Source: Periconia sp. R9002
Taxonomy: Eukaryota > Ascomycota > Dothideomycetes > Pleosporales > Periconiaceae
NCBI GenBank assembly: GCA_023627715.1
Contig: JAMAHW010000002.1
Span: forward strand, 248,001 to 312,000
Reading direction: 5' to 3'
Length of the DNA: 64,000 nt
Made by a program: the position numbers and the translations under genes. Positions within the stretch are counted from its first letter, which is position 1. Every line of letters begins with the position of its first letter. Below the pieces are notes generated by a model that searched no databases, was not told where the DNA came from, and saw only the letters and a program-made list of their open reading frames with translations. Positions 12,324-25,818 of this stretch are shown one piece after another.

Positions 12324-13815
12324 ATGGCTAACTCTCAGAATTCCCAACTCATCCGCCTAGCTCATCGCGTTCACACACTTACAGAACAAATCGTCACCGA
12401 GCTCCAAACCACAAGCATCCACGAACCCACGTTCGACCCATCATCATCTCATGTTCCCGAAACAACACAATACAACACGCTCCGAGGTGATCTCAATGAT
12501 GCAGCTCTGGATCTCTTGCGCCTCGTCAACGGCCCAGTTTACGATGCCCGTACGTTTGTATGTACATTGTACGATCTCGTCGCGTATCAAGTCGCCTGCG
12601 AGTTCAAGTTCTTTCAGGCAATTCCTGAATATGGATCGGCAACGGTGCAAGAAGTATCTAAGCAAGTAGGCTTAGATGCCCATCGCGTAGGGAGGTTCCT
12701 TCGGCTTCTTGCCACGCAGAGGGTTTTTGAAGAAACGGAGACAGATAGGTTTGGGCACACTGCGAGAAGTGCACTATTATTAAAGAATGTACAAATACGT
12801 GATGCGGTTCATTACCAGTGAGTCTCCTAGCGGGTGCGAGTTTTGGGCCGGCTCTGGAAAATCTAACAATTTAATGAGGCTTGACGAATATTTTAAGGCG
12901 GCAGCAGAAACTTCGACGAGTATGCTAGCTGAGCCCTATACGATTAGCCGTTCCGTAAATCCCTTCGTTACTAGACATGGCACTGACCTCTTCAACTTTT
13001 ATAAGAATGATACTGCTCGTGGTGCTAGATTTGCCAATGCAATGGCCGGTATTAGCAAAGGCACGGATGCTCCTGAACCCCAACCGAATGAGGAATAATG
13101 TACTTACATTCCAATAGCAGAGGGATAGTTGAATGATCTCAGCGACATTTACCCCTGGCCAAGTCTAGCAGGGGGCAAAATCATCGATGTTGGTGGAGGT
13201 AGTGGGCATGCCAGCATTCATCTCGCCCAGGTAAGTAATCGATGTGACGCCGTTGCATTTTAACCAAGGCTGACGCCTGACTAGAAATTCCCTGAGCTTG
13301 AATTCATGGTACAAGACTCACTCCATATGCTTAGACAGGCGCCTCAGGAGGGCCTCGCAGCCCTCAGTACCCGTATTTCACTTATGCACCACAGCTTCTT
13401 CGACCCACAACCGATTATGGCCGGAGTCAGCGCATACTTGATTAGAAATGTGACGCATAACTGGGAGGACGAAGATTGTGCGCGTATCTTCAAAGCCCTC
13501 GTGCCAGCTCTTGAGGGCAGTGGTTCAAAAACGCCTGTGCTCATCCATGATATTGTGCTCTCTGACATGGAGCTGCCCCGATTCTTAGAGCAACGCTTGA
13601 GACAAGTCGATATCATGATGATGGTGGCATTTGGGGGGAAACAGCGCACGAGAAGCGAGTTTGAAGCCATTCTGAAATGTGCTGATCCACGTTTCCGGGT
13701 GAGTCATTCTATTAAGCAGGGAATTACATCAACTAACCTTTTTGTTAAGGTCAAAGCTTTGTATGGCTCCGGGAATCCTAAGCTTTTGGAAGTCATACTG
13801 GATACTTCTGAATAG
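12324..13815 (+). CDS. SAM-dependent O-methyltransferase (COMT-like, class II)
   Basis: Fungal O-methyltransferase, expected to methylate a hydroxyl or enol of the cluster 1 product. The N-terminal winged-helix dimerisation region comes first (GSATVQEVSKQVGLDAHRVG), then the SAM site IIDVGGGSGHASIHLA, the DSLHML strand and RNVTHNWEDEDC, which carries the HxW element holding the putative catalytic His, and IHDIVLSD. Exons: 12324-12817, 12879-about 13068, 13129-13230, 13285-13698, 13750-13815. The join between exons 2 and 3 is doubtful: only the acceptor ending at 13128 keeps the SAM-site frame open, it needs a phase-0 donor, and no GT occurs at a codon boundary. A weak GC donor at 13069 would work; otherwise the gene is damaged. 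The first acceptor ends GAG and the last AAG. Confidence 0.82.
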
Positions 13816-16800
13816 ATAACCGATGCTGGTCAGGCAGAAGCTCCTAAGTTTATTATGACATATCAATGAATAAATTAGAATTGTCGATTGTGCGATTTCC
13901 GAGAAGCTATACAACTGACATTCAATAAGTAGCTGCCCAATCTATTAGTGTCTGATTTTTGCACTAGAGCTGGAGATAGAACATGTTATCGTTACACTGC
14001 GGGGGCTTTAGGAAAAACGTAATATTTGCGGAGAATGCATTGGCTTAGGACTGGCTGGGCAAGACGGGAGAAGTTATTGAGGCTGCCACTGCGGAATTGG
14101 GGACGCGAATGTCGGAGTTGCGCATTTCACCGTGATTAGTGAGATAAAAGTATCACCAGGGAATGAGTACAGCTTTCCTATCTAATTAACTATTTATAGA
14201 AACCGTGTGCAACAATTCGGTCCCCAAAAGGAACGGTGATGTGAATCCCGAGCACCAGGTGGCACGAAACACGTGGCAGCGCGTTACCACATGGTGTGCC
14301 GTAAAAATGCACCCATTTCAGCCACCCGGCCCTCTTAGCCAACGAAAGTAATCAGAAGATGCTGCTCAGCTAGTGAATACTCTAAGGACAAATCGTACAG
14401 TATAATTATTTTGCCCAGCGTGCTTCGCCTCCCCACCTTCTCCTCAGCTTGAAATTTTAGGCCTGGTCTCAATACCACTCAGTCTCTACAGCTCGAGCTT
14501 ATTATGGGTTTCTTTGTATATGAAAAATCCGAGAGCCATATCTTGAACAAGCCACAGTTGAGGGCTTCTTAGCCGCCTTCCCCATGAGATTTGGCTTGAC
14601 ACCTCCACTGAGTCCGCGGTAGTCAAAGGAGGGTTCACACTCGAACACATCAATTTCCACTCAAAAATCTACCGTCCCCTCCTAGTTATCTCGCACACAT
14701 TCAATCGCAGTGCAAACCCCTCCTCTGCGCTGCCATTATGCCAAGATACAACTTTCTACACAATTTAATTGCGCGACGGGAGCATCTCCAACATACGCGC
14801 AAAGACAATCATTACTTCTGGATGTATTTCCCTGCTCTTGAAAACCTCGAACTGTACCCTTTGACCAGGAATGCATTATTATATGGGCCTCCGCTGTTTT
14901 ATGGCCAAGCGCCGCCACCAGGAGCTTGATTACAAGCTTCCGGCAGCCATAACTACCAATGCCAGGACTGACTCAGACAATGACGAGAAACGGGATGTAA
15001 CTATCAGTAGTCATGATTATCAATTGAAGGATCACGATGGCAATTCCGACAATGATGCGGTCCTACCGTAAGTTGTATTTGCGTCCAGGATGCTCGCGCT
15101 GTTTAGATACATTCAGATGCCCACTCCGTGCCTTGATTCCTACCATGTCCAGAATAGCACGTTGGCAGTGCGTATTTAGCTCACATTGTAGCGAATCAAA
15201 ATGCGGGCGCATAGGAAATGCTATATTCGTGATTGTCGATGACTAGATAAGTAGCGCGATAACGAAAACGCATATAGCACTCGACGCGTATGCCTTAGCA
15301 AGAGTCATGGCTTCATAAGCAGTAAACTAACTCATACGTGGGTATGAACGAAAGTTCCATATGTTCCGATTTTCGTCGAACATGAATGGAATCCCAGAAA
15401 TGCTGGTGGCTTTAGGGCGGGTCATCAACATTAAGTTGATTTCAGGCAAAACGGGCCATTGTAGCTTTGGTACGAGATTTGAAAAAATAGAATCGACGAT
15501 CTATACCGGTTATTCTGATTGTGATCCGGAGAGGCTGTTTCACAAATGAAGCTCGTGGCATCGTGGCCTATTGCGCTTGTCAGGTACATGATTGCATCGG
15601 TCCGCGACTCAGCAGTGGAGAGCTCGCGTTAGCCCGGTTCAGTGGCGTTTTAGGGGAGTTGGTGGCGCGTGATCAAAATCAAGAGTGCAGATGCTTAGGT
15701 CCTGTCTGGCTTTTGATTTGTGGTCGCCTCGTAAGATTCACGTTTGCGTTGCTCTCGTCTGCAACGGGGCTTAGGGGGAGGGTATGGGGCAGCATTTCCC
15801 GCTAGGCTATTAAAACATCAATCCTCATCGCGACGCAGTATATTTGTCTACAGTAACAACATATTTAAGAATGATGACAAAATAACGTCTACCCAAATTA
15901 TACTTTATCTTACGATAGCGACAGACGGTACATGCTTAGTATGATGGTAGGGGCGGCCTGTTTATCGTGACCTTATACATGACTCTCTTTGAGAATATCA
16001 GCTCATTAAGGCTGGGTTTCAATTTTTATGGTAGGAAGCCAAGCAGCAAATGACAGCTAACAGGTCTTGAAGTAAGCCTTAGGGTCAAGCCTGCTGTGAT
16101 GTTTGAGATGTACTCTGAAAACACCAAATTGCGGAGTGCAGGATTACATGCGCTGCATGTAACACTGGATAATGATGTGGAATAGAGAAGTAGGGGGTTT
16201 GCGCGCCCCTGATTAGACAAGCGATCAATTTTGTGTAGTTCAAAAAGGGTTTCGCGAGCTTGAGGCTTGAGGCTTCCCGATAAGGGCTGGTCAAGATTAA
16301 GTGATCAAGTTACCCGATTCGGAAAATTTAGAGGCTTACGACAGCGGTAACGCTAGCGCACTATGCACCCCTGACGACGGCAACGGGAGATTTGATTCAG
16401 AATAGCAACAACAAGCGCTACGTATCGCTGTCTTCGAGGTAGAGATTACAAAAATTTCCCCTTCTATTCCGAACCGCAGTCCTATGTTGTTTTGGGCTTG
16501 CGCAATACGAGCGCACAATGTACCCGTCTGACCCACAACGGTCAACAACATTCAGCTTCGCCTTACAAACCCAGAGGCACAGAGATACCGGTGGAAATGA
16601 TTGGTCTTTCATCTAACTCATCATTACTCTGTATCTGTTGGAGAGCTATTTTACTCTGATGCCGTCAGCATCCACAACCCCAGCCCCAGCGATTTGGAAA
16701 CCGATAGGGACACAGCCTGGCGACGACTTGGAATCTTCGGTGGTTAGAGAAATATAAGATGTCAAACAGTTGCACGTACATTTCATCAACTGTCACAGAT

Positions 16801-16875
16801 TCTTAAATCTTTACACCACAATAGAGTTCTTTTAATAGCATTACATCCGCTTTCAACATCACTACTTCCGCCGCC
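13816..16875. other. 3.1-kb gene-poor region
   Basis: No gene with a recognisable family. Small open frames at 14738-14929 and 14871-15071 overlap, and the second encodes an Asp/Ser-rich hydrophilic tail; they could be an orphan gene but have no supporting signature. One CGGWCCG heptamer is at 15598-15604, about 1.27 kb upstream of the MFS gene. I see no terminal repeats or transposase remnants. Confidence 0.4.
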
Positions 16876-18720
16876 ATGCCTTCAATGTCGATGGATTCAC
16901 ATACGATGGACTCCAACACTATCAACACACACCCGGACAAGACAGCCGAAGATTCTCCAATGATAGGTACAAACGGTGCCGATGACGTTGCAAACATGCC
17001 AAAAGGCCCTATGACATCCAACATGCTCTCCCACACCCTCGGTGCCAATGACCCCGACAATCCCATGAATTGGCCTACGCATCGTCGTATCTACGCCACG
17101 GCTGTATCATGGGCAATGGCCTATGCAGTGTACGGCCATTCCTACTCATGATGTTTACATTTAGCTAAAACTTCACAGTGCATTTGGCCTCACAACCTAC
17201 ACCACGGCGCTCCCTCAGATCGTCATGGAGTTTGAGATTACCATGACTGAAGCCATAGCTGGATTCTCCCTCTTCCTGTTCGGCGTCTTCTTTGCCCCGA
17301 TCTACACACCCCACCTTGCTGAGCGTCATGGTCGTTCAATCTTGTACTCCGTGAGCATCTTCGCATGTGGACTGTTTCTCCTTGGAGCTGGATTTTCCAA
17401 ATCTTTTGCAAGCCTGGCAATTTGCCGTTTCTTTGCGGGCTTCGCAGGCGGACCCTGTCTGGTACTAATCGAGGGTACATTTGCGGATATATGGTCAGCC
17501 GAAACCACCAACACGTACTACGCTTTTCTCGGTGCTGCATCTTACTTTGGCGCTGCCAGTGGTGGGTACCTTTTCCACTTAGTCTTTCTGATTCCTCTCA
17601 CTGACTTTCTAAGGCCCTATCATCGGCAACTTTATCATTCAAGCAACCTCTTGGCGCTGGGCCTGTTACACACCCTGCATGGTGATACTAGCTGTGTTTC
17701 TTTTCGGCCTCGGCATGCCCGAAACATACGGCCGCGAAATTCCTCGCCGACGCAACAAGGCACGCGGTCTGCTTCCTCCCCATCAACCGCCGGCCGAAAG
17801 CGGCGTCACGATTGCGCAAATGGCTACAGTCACTGTTCTGAATCCAATCAAGCAGCTCGCACTCGAGCCCATCGTGATGATGATCTCCTTTACGCTTGCG
17901 CTTAACTGGGCCGTGACCTTCCAGTGGTTCATCACTGTTCCCGTTGTCCTTCAGACCGTATACGGATTCACACCTCAACGCGCTGGCTTGGGATTCATTG
18001 GCGCAATTGGTGGTGCGGCGCTGGCAGGCCTATGCCAGATCGTCATTGAGCAAGCAATATACCGCTCGTGCAAATCGACTATGGCAATCGAAAAACGGCT
18101 TATACCCGCCATGTACGGCGGCTTTCTCGTCACCGGGTCATTGTTCTGGGTGGGCTGGACTGCAGATCCCAAGATCAGTTACCTCAGCCCCATCTTTGGA
18201 ACGGCTATATTCATCTGGGGTGGTCTTTCTGTACTTGTAGGTCATACACAACACGCGTAGTGATACTACATTGTTGGCTAACATACTTACTCCCTCCAGA
18301 TGTCCCTCGTAACCTATCTCTTCGACGCCTACCCACCAGCTGGCACACTCGCTGCGCTTACAGCCGCGGCATGTACCCGCATTGCAGTCGCAGGCATTGT
18401 TCCTCTCGTCATCGTACAAGGTCCGTATTCGAGCCTCACCCCACGCTGACGCGAGCCGGCTTGTTCCTTTCACTGCTTCAAATGCTAATGTTTCGGCAGC
18501 TTTCACAAATCTCGGCGGCAACTGGGCTCTTTCCATCTTCGGCTTCATCTCTACCCCATGTCTGGCTGTGCCGTTTGTGTTATATAAGTGGGGCCCCCAG
18601 CTCCGTGCGCGCAGCCCGTATAGTAGGCACATGAGCATCCACAGCCATGCGCCGATTCCGACGGAGATGATGAGTATGGAGCCGAAGCCTTATGAGGGAG
18701 CTGGTATGCAGCATGTCTAG
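16876..18720 (+). CDS. MFS transporter, DHA1 family (polyamine/drug:H+ antiporter type)
   Basis: Twelve-helix proton antiporter, a candidate exporter of cluster metabolites. Five exons (16876-17129, 17179-17561, 17614-18236, 18300-18420, 18500-18720) give 534 codons (533 residues). A hydrophilic Met/Ser/Asp-rich N-terminus leads into DPDNPMNWPTHRR, the typical entry to helix 1 in Tpo/Flu1-like proteins. The motif after helix 2 is HLAERHGR (GxLaDrxGRR type), and FAGFAGGPCLVLIEGTFADI is the helix 4-5 antiporter region. PETYGREIPRRRNKARG begins the central cytoplasmic loop. The intron at 17562-17613 ends in AAG. The gene lies between cluster 1 and cluster 2, so its pathway is uncertain. Confidence 0.9.
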
Positions 18721-19756
18721 AAGGCTAGGCAGTTGAATATAGGAAAGGAGCCGTGGAGACTAGGGTACGCTACACTTTCAGCTGGGATTAAACGTAACTT
18801 GTATTTGTTAGACTGGGATTATTGTGTGTAAAGACTTATTTAGACTGTATTTTTCAGATAGAACTGTTTCTTCATGTTTGGTGCTGAATTTGTGCTTCGT
18901 TTATGAACATTACTGCATCATCCCGCCTTTCTCAGACAGTAGATGTCGTATTTACTAAACCTTTGTTTAGTTATCGATCTCATCAGGAGTAACTCGGCAG
19001 CCCAACGCCAAATTCCCGACCCATGACGGAAAACAATATCATTCTTCTGATCGACTATGGAGCTACAGAAGTACGTTTCATCAGTCGGTACTGTAGTAAA
19101 CCTGTAGCATAGGAGAATGATGCGACCATGAGTTGGCTAATGATGCACGCGAAAGGCCACTGGCTATTCAAATGAGAGTGGCACAGTTCAGACTTCCCGG
19201 GTAAAATATATCCCTGCACCACTACAGGCGACCATCATATAGGAAAATTGTGTAGACTGAGTTTTTTGCCAAGCGAGAAAGTCTGTAACAAATATTGGGA
19301 AGCATGCGCGTGGCGTGGTACTGAAAGTCAGCGCTAGCGGTCAAACTCAATATCGTTGCCTTGTGTTGGTGGGCTTCATCAAATTCGTTGCGGCACAGTG
19401 CCAACTCTTTGGACAGTATCGGTGGAATAAATGTGATGCCCTCCGAAATAACCCGGGGCACGGAAAACGTAACGTCAAGTGGCAACGGTGCGAGGAGACT
19501 CTAGTTGTCTACTTCCACCGCCACAACCTGCTTAGGTGCAGAGCCCGTTCGCTGTAGATACATTTCCCATCGTTTGCAACGCACAAGGTATACATAACAC
19601 GACCGCCCAGAACCACACTCTGCACATAAAAGATAGTTTCCCCAGTATGGAGACCCTTCCTGCGCGCTGGCTGGCTGCTATCAATTACTGGCGATTTGAA
19701 GCTGCGTTGTGTGCTGTCAGTATTTCCACCATCGACCTCCGCGCGACAAACTGACA
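18721..19756. other. Intergenic region upstream of P450-2
   Basis: About 1 kb with short open frames on both strands but no domain signature. I see no gene. It contains no CGGWCCG site. Confidence 0.4.
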
Positions 19757-21639
19757 ATGCAGATATTTGCGTACATCATATCGCGATACATCTATCTATC
19801 ACGTTTTCATCCGGCTTCCAAGTATCCCGGGCCGCGTCTGGCTTCCATATCTAATCTTTGGCTCTCATACTACCGGTATGTAGGCGGCCTGTAACCAGAA
19901 CAGCTGCAATATCACACCGTTAACCGATATCACCTAGATTCACTGGGAAATATCCCTGGGCAGTCGAGGACGTGCTAAAAGAATACGGTAAGCTCTGTAT
20001 CGGTCCAGAATATTTGTTCAAGCTCTAAAAGACAAAGGTGACGTGGTTCGGATTGCACCAAATGAGCTGGTCTTCATAACTCCACAGGCAGAATCTGGTA
20101 GGCATAGTTAGAGCGAAATACATCCACAACTTATATCTCACATCCTTGGCAATCTAGATATATACACGTCACACACCAAAAATCAAGAGCACTTTCGAAA
20201 AGTCGACTCCGGAATTCCGCTGCCTGATGATGGTATCTCTTTCCAGAGAGATCCAGCGAAACATCGACAATTGGCCAAAAAACTTGCAGGAGCATGGAGT
20301 TCTAGTTCTCTGAAGAAAATGGAGCCGACCATGCATTCGCACACTGACTTGTTCATACAGAAGATGAGAGAAGTGGGGAACAATGAGGAAGGCATAGGTC
20401 TCAATACTGTGAGTGCTGGTTCTTATTTGTTCCGTATATGAACTAGCGAACTTATCCATGATAACATTCAAACTACCACTCAGTGGACAGATAGACTTGC
20501 CATGGACATGTCAGCCGAGTTGGCGTATGGCCGTAAGATGGGCCAACTTGATAAAGGTAATCGACTATCAGCGCATCATTCCGCGAGTGGACATTCGCTG
20601 AATATCATAACCAGGCGTGAATGCACTTCTCTTGGATACTTTCTGGCAATTTAACTTCTTAATCACTATCAATAGGATAGGTAACAAGTTTCCCGTCCTT
20701 AGTCCCCTGAAATATCTGTTTGTGCCACTGAAGGTGTTGCTCAGCCATCTGCGCATCGAACGACTCAATCGAAAAGCAGTTGAAGACCGTGCCGCGCGTC
20801 GACATGAGCCTCATCGGTTAGATCATTTCGATAGCATCCTTCCACCGGTTGCCCCCGATCCCGTAGGGGGCGAAAAGGTGCATTTCGAAATCCTTGCAGG
20901 ACATCTCCTGGTTGGGGGATTCGAGTCAGTCTCTAGTCAATATCATTGCGCACTCATGTTCTTGCTGCAACAGCCCGAGTTGCTACAAGCTCTAGTCAAC
21001 GAAGTCAGGACGAACTTTGATAAATACGAAGACATCAACGCAGAACCCTTAGTCTCCTTGCCGTTTCTGAACGCAGTCATGAACGAAACACTTCGAATGA
21101 CGGTGAATGTGGCGGCAATTGTTCCTCGGGAAAGCCCAGGCGCTACGGTGGACGGGAACTACATACCGAAAGGGGTACGTAGACAGAGTACCAGCTACCG
21201 GAGCGAGTCTTTTGATGAACTAATACTTCCATCGTGTCTAGATCATCGTCCACTTTGCCCACTTCGCCTTCACTCGCAGCCCACGCTACTTCTATGACGG
21301 CCGATCATTCCGGCCTCAGCGTTGGCTCCCCAAAGGGCATCCATTATACGACGCGACCTTTGCAAATGATTCCATTGAAGCTTTTCATCCGTTTGGGCGT
21401 GGCCCAAGATCTGTGAGTAGTCTCACTTAGGGATATAGATTTCTGACTGATCGATTTTTGAGTGCATTGCCATGGCACAAGGGTTGCGCCAGCTAAGACT
21501 CTTCTTGGCGAAGGTAGTTTGGGCACTAGACATAGAACTAGTGTCCGGACAAGATCTCAACTTTGAACGAGACTACCGACTCTATGCGATGTGGGAGAAA
21601 CCCGGGATGCGGGTGCGGTTCCATCCTGCGAATGCTTAG
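19757..21639 (+). CDS. Cytochrome P450 monooxygenase P450-2
   Basis: Second microsomal P450, spread over about nine short exons, roughly 480-500 residues. The N-terminus has only a weak anchor, then HPASKYPGPRLASIS. Later exons carry GDVVRIAPNELVF, the C-helix region (PAKHRQLAKKLAGAW), the I-helix LLVGGFESVSS, the K-helix NETLRM, RPQRW, and the heme loop AFHPFGRGPRSCIAMAQ. The heme motif ends CIA in place of the usual CIG. The intron inside the heme loop (after ...GPRS, before Cys) ends GAG, and another ends TAAAAG. All joins read through in one frame. The gene stands alone between the DHA1 transporter and the MAPEG gene; which cluster it serves is not clear. Confidence 0.88.
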
Positions 21640-22264
21640 AAGTGGAGCTATATTCGAACTAAGTAGCGACCATCTATTGCTGTCAAACATGCATGACTGG
21701 ACAGGGAATACGCATGAGAGCAATCATCGGTGGGAGTAGGGAGAGGGGCTGGGACATCCAGTGCCCAGATCGGCGCATATGTAGTCAGGCAACTTTCAGA
21801 CCAGACTGCCGGTATCACCCTTGACGGACCTTACATTAGGTATTTTTTTGCAGCTGTCATTTCTGGGTCAAAGTCCTAAGCATGGAGCCCCATGTTCCCC
21901 CACAATCTTTTGTGATCAACATCGTAACCTCGGCGGGGTATCCTTGCTCTTCCACATTCGCGTTGGCGATCACCTTCGTCAATCACTTCAAAATCCTAAT
22001 GCATATATTAAACACATTATGTAGTGCTCCTCAAGTATGACGCGTTTGTATCACCTTCGGGTTTCTAACTCCGGTCATACACGAAAAGTTACCATTTTAC
22101 TGCACCAAAATTGGTCAAACGCATCTACAGAATGATTTCCAGGGGAAGTGGGTAAATTTTTCAGTGTCACATAGAATACAACACCGGAGAATAAGGCCGG
22201 TTCGCGAAAATGATGTACGAAAGACCAACTCTTGTAACATATTAACATTGAATGTTCAAATAAA

Positions 22265-22780
22265 CTAAACACCTTCGTTCAGCTTGGCCCCCGCTTGCCA
22301 GAGAAGAAAGAGGCAGCTGCAATTGCCGGTCCACCAAGTGATGCCCCTAATCTGACTCCAGAGCGGGTGTTCAATGAGGATGTACACAAAACCGTACGCA
22401 ACCCGAGCAACGGTGTAGACCAATCCTGCGCGGTTGATGAGGCGCCGGTCAACACCAGCAAGACTGGCGAAACCGATTGCTGCAGCAAAAAATGCATAAT
22501 TTTCCACGGCATTGGCATGTGCGGACTCGTTGCGGCGCAGCATATCCAGCTGTTTTTGCGTGATTTTCCCAGATTGCACCGCAGCGTTTCCGTACTTGTC
22601 TAGATCATATCTAGGGGATTCGTTGTGATCGATACCGTACCATTGCTTCAGTGTACGGGAAGAAAGAACGCCGTATGCCCAAATAAAATGGAAGGAGAGA
22701 AAAGCTGGTGCATAATTGGGGATAGCGGTTGCCGAGGAAGCGGCACGTAGGCCCAGTGCGATACCGAGAGGTGGTGCCAT
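22265..22780 (-). CDS. MAPEG family membrane protein
   Basis: Small four-helix membrane protein of the MAPEG superfamily (membrane-associated proteins in eicosanoid and glutathione metabolism). It is intronless, 171 residues. The signature is clear: RRNESAHANAVENYAFFAAAIG, where the RxxxAHxNxxE pattern marks the second helix and glutathione site. Other helices are at FLSFHFIWAYGVLSS, VYTVARVAYGFVYILIEH and TGNCSCLFLLWQAG. Family members conjugate or transfer glutathione, or act as isomerases. It could detoxify reactive cluster products, but it may equally be an unrelated housekeeping gene. A CACGTG core lies about 160 bp upstream. Confidence 0.88.
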   Translation of the reverse strand: MAPPLGIALGLRAASSATAIPNYAPAFLSFHFIWAYGVLSSRTLKQWYGIDHNESPRYDLDKYGNAAVQSGKITQKQLDMLRRNESAHANAVENYAFFAAAIGFASLAGVDRRLINRAGLVYTVARVAYGFVYILIEHPLWSQIRGITWWTGNCSCLFLLWQAGAKLNEGV

Positions 22781-25700
22781 GATGATTATGGAGAGATTTT
22801 GATCACTACTTGTGTATTACGAGAGGTGTCTTCAGGAGTCTTTTATACGAGCTCGGCTACCAAGCTGACAAATTTATAGCGGAGATTGCCGGAGAGTTTT
22901 TCGGGTTCATTGCTATATAGGGCAATTTGATGACATCACGTGCGACTAGCGTTGTAATCTTGACATTCCAACGCCCGAGCATTATTCCAAGGTTGGTGTA
23001 TCATTATCTAGCGCCTTGACAGCTTGGAATTACAAAAAAGTCATAAAGACAAAAGAATTCGTCTAACATTAAGAATCTTTTCAAGTCCCCTTTCCACTAC
23101 CACTACTAATGAAATTTTGCGCAACCTAGAATTGTTGGCTGGCCAAATTTAAAGTCTGGAATCAATGTTGTTAATCGCACTTTCTATTTTAAAATACTAT
23201 GTAACAGCCTGGCAACGTAGCTTTGATAGACTACCCCCGTATTTTAACAGTGATTTCATACTTCAATTTCAGAAAGCCAACAATCGTAGAATGTGGTAGA
23301 CCCTACGATGTGAGTACTTTTAAAGCACTTGAGGGTATTTAGTATCGCTTCAAAACAGAAATTACGATCAATTCCAACCAAAAGTGCATGTATGTGTCAA
23401 CTGGTGGTGATAAATGGATAGAGTAAGGGAGGAGATACCAACATTGGAAGATAGAACGAGGACACTACATTTAAAAGTATACATTTGTACGTATGTGTCT
23501 CTCAGTTACGATACTTGAACTCCAGCGAGTCATTGATTTATGATGACTCGTTATTAAAAACATATCAGAAAAGCACAGAAGAAGTTCTGCGCAATTACTC
23601 GATGGAAGCAGTAGACAAGTGGAATAGAAGGACGATTGAAGAGCGGGAATCATTCCCCCTGTCTGGTCAAAATATAAAAAAATAGATTCATAGTGGAAAT
23701 ATGCAGAGTTATTCTGTACGGACTAGACAAACACTTATGTAGAAAGCAAACGTTATTAATGTATTAAATATGACTTACGGAAGTGCCTAGTCTCGCACAG
23801 CAAATACATACACAAACCTCCAACATGTCAATTACGATTGCGACTTCGTGCGACCAATTCGGAAGAGAAGAATTCCGAGATACTCTTACTAAGAAATGAT
23901 AACTCGGAAAAACTCATGCCGTCTAATTTTATCTGCGAACTGTACCTCGGGTCTCAGATCATACAAATTCTAAGGCACATCCATTTGACAACCACATAGC
24001 CAAATTAGCGTAATTATGCCAGTTCAGTCGAGCTGGCGCATTGGATAGCATGTAAACCGCAAATACAAGTCCTGATTCATTCTTGATAAGCAAAATCGAG
24101 AACTGATATTCCGTGAGCTACGTAAAAGGCTACGTAAAAGCGTGTGCTACACTGCTAGCCTACTTTTTCGCAAAAGCTGCAAGCTGGCTGCTGATGCATC
24201 TTCGACCGAAAAACGTCGGAAATCGAATGGAAATCAGACTGATTGGTGGCTTGGTTTGCAGGGGGGTTCTTGCAACCCGGCAGCCTGGGCGGGGATTATA
24301 AAGTATTCCACCAAAATCTAATGTGGTATCTTTAGCCGTAAATGCTTTAGTTCTGGTGATTCGAATGTTCCCAAGAACTTGCTTTGGCATTGCTTGCGAG
24401 CTAATTACTCCCATCGCGATTGTACTTCGTGTTTGTACTTCCAGCTTGGCCACCATATTGAACTGCGCCCCGTGCGATCCAGTAGCTATGTCAACTACCA
24501 AGAAGATTAAGCGTAATTGACAATGATGTCGTGAAAGTTGCTAACTGTTAAGTTTCATATCAGTACCGGGAACATTGTCACTCCCAACAAACCACGACTT
24601 CAATCAATATAACAAAACCCCGCACCACTAAGGTACTCCAATCATTAGACTGTAGGCACTGGACAATGGAGGGCCTAAGGCAGTCGTTCGGTATTTGTCG
24701 GAAGCCAAGATAAGTCCCCATTTCCTGTTAGATTATCACATGTAAGATATCAGTAAAACTGGGTCACCTACGGCCGTAAAACTTCACATTCGCTTCGGCT
24801 CCACTACTCAAATATTAGGGCGATGCGGCTTTACAGAGTTACAAGTTTTTGGATGGATAGAGTACATGTAAAGCATGGACTCTTAGTAGCGTCGAAGTGA
24901 AAAACAGCACCGCCATTAAAACTGACAAGATTTGTTGTCGTGTTGACCGAGAGAAGGTTAGCCCTTCGGCCTGCGTCGTCGGATGAAACAGTTGCATATG
25001 CAAGTCATCTCAAAAAATTGCATTCAAACACGAGGACATCTGGGGTCTACACTCTGAAATTATCAAAGGAGGTCGCGAAGTATTGGTAGCAATCGTTTTG
25101 ATGCTTGCAAAATGGCTTGATATCAGAGGAAACGACAGTGAACCAAACACTATCAAAGTACATTATTCTTTTTCAAATAACTCAACATTGATGAGATCAA
25201 AAAGCCTAATTCCAATGTTTGATTTGTCCCTCGACTATGCCATAGGTATGCCGAGATATGGATGTCTCCCAACAACGAAAATTCTCCCACGCTTAGAGCG
25301 GCGCAGCACATCACCATGCATATTCAACCACCCCGTTTTCCATTTTGGGCGGTTGTGCATCTTGCAGATTGCTCCATCGTGAAGCATCCAATAGTTTTGA
25401 TTTATCAAGACCAATAACGAGCTGTAGTTGTTATTCATGTGTGTGCGCCGGAGATAAGACGTCCCAAGATCATGGTAGCCTATGTGTAACAGCAAAGTCC
25501 CATGCAACCAATATCCATGTTGCTGGCCTAAGAGCAAGGCGAATCACCGATGATGGAGGGTAGCAGTTCGACGTATTTCATTTACAGTGGTTATATAAAT
25601 GTCAACAATCTACTCTATTTAAGGCAAATCATATCTTCCGTGGTGCTCCCCGCACATTCCTCGGCAAACATATTAACCCATTGTTGTACTCTGAAGTCTA

Positions 25701-25818
25701 TTACCGAGAAAAAAGAAACAAGAACGAAGGTAGGGGAAAAAGAAAAGAGACGTGAAAGAAACAAAAAAATAACAAAGGAAGGAAATAGAGGTCTGAAGCA
25801 GATACAGTTTACTGAAAT
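22781..25818. other. 3.0-kb AT-rich gene-free region
   Basis: No gene is supported. Short frames (23485-23685, 24113-24301, 25083-25382) have low-information, unstructured translations. A polypurine tract of about 80 nt lies at 25708-25790, just past the 3' end of the minus-strand regulator. No transposase, terminal repeat or tandem array was recognised. Confidence 0.4.

Noticed and set aside
14738..15071. Overlapping small frames with an Asp/Ser-rich tail
   Set aside because: They have no domain, no clear intron joining them, and only ordinary composition; not enough support for a gene.
25708..25790. Polypurine tract that might be a repeat or regulatory structure
   Set aside because: No repeat unit is visible and it lies at the 3' end of TF1; probably low-complexity downstream sequence.
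13816..25818. Decayed transposons in the two large gene-free regions
   Set aside because: I found no terminal repeats, target-site duplications, or transposase or reverse-transcriptase motifs.
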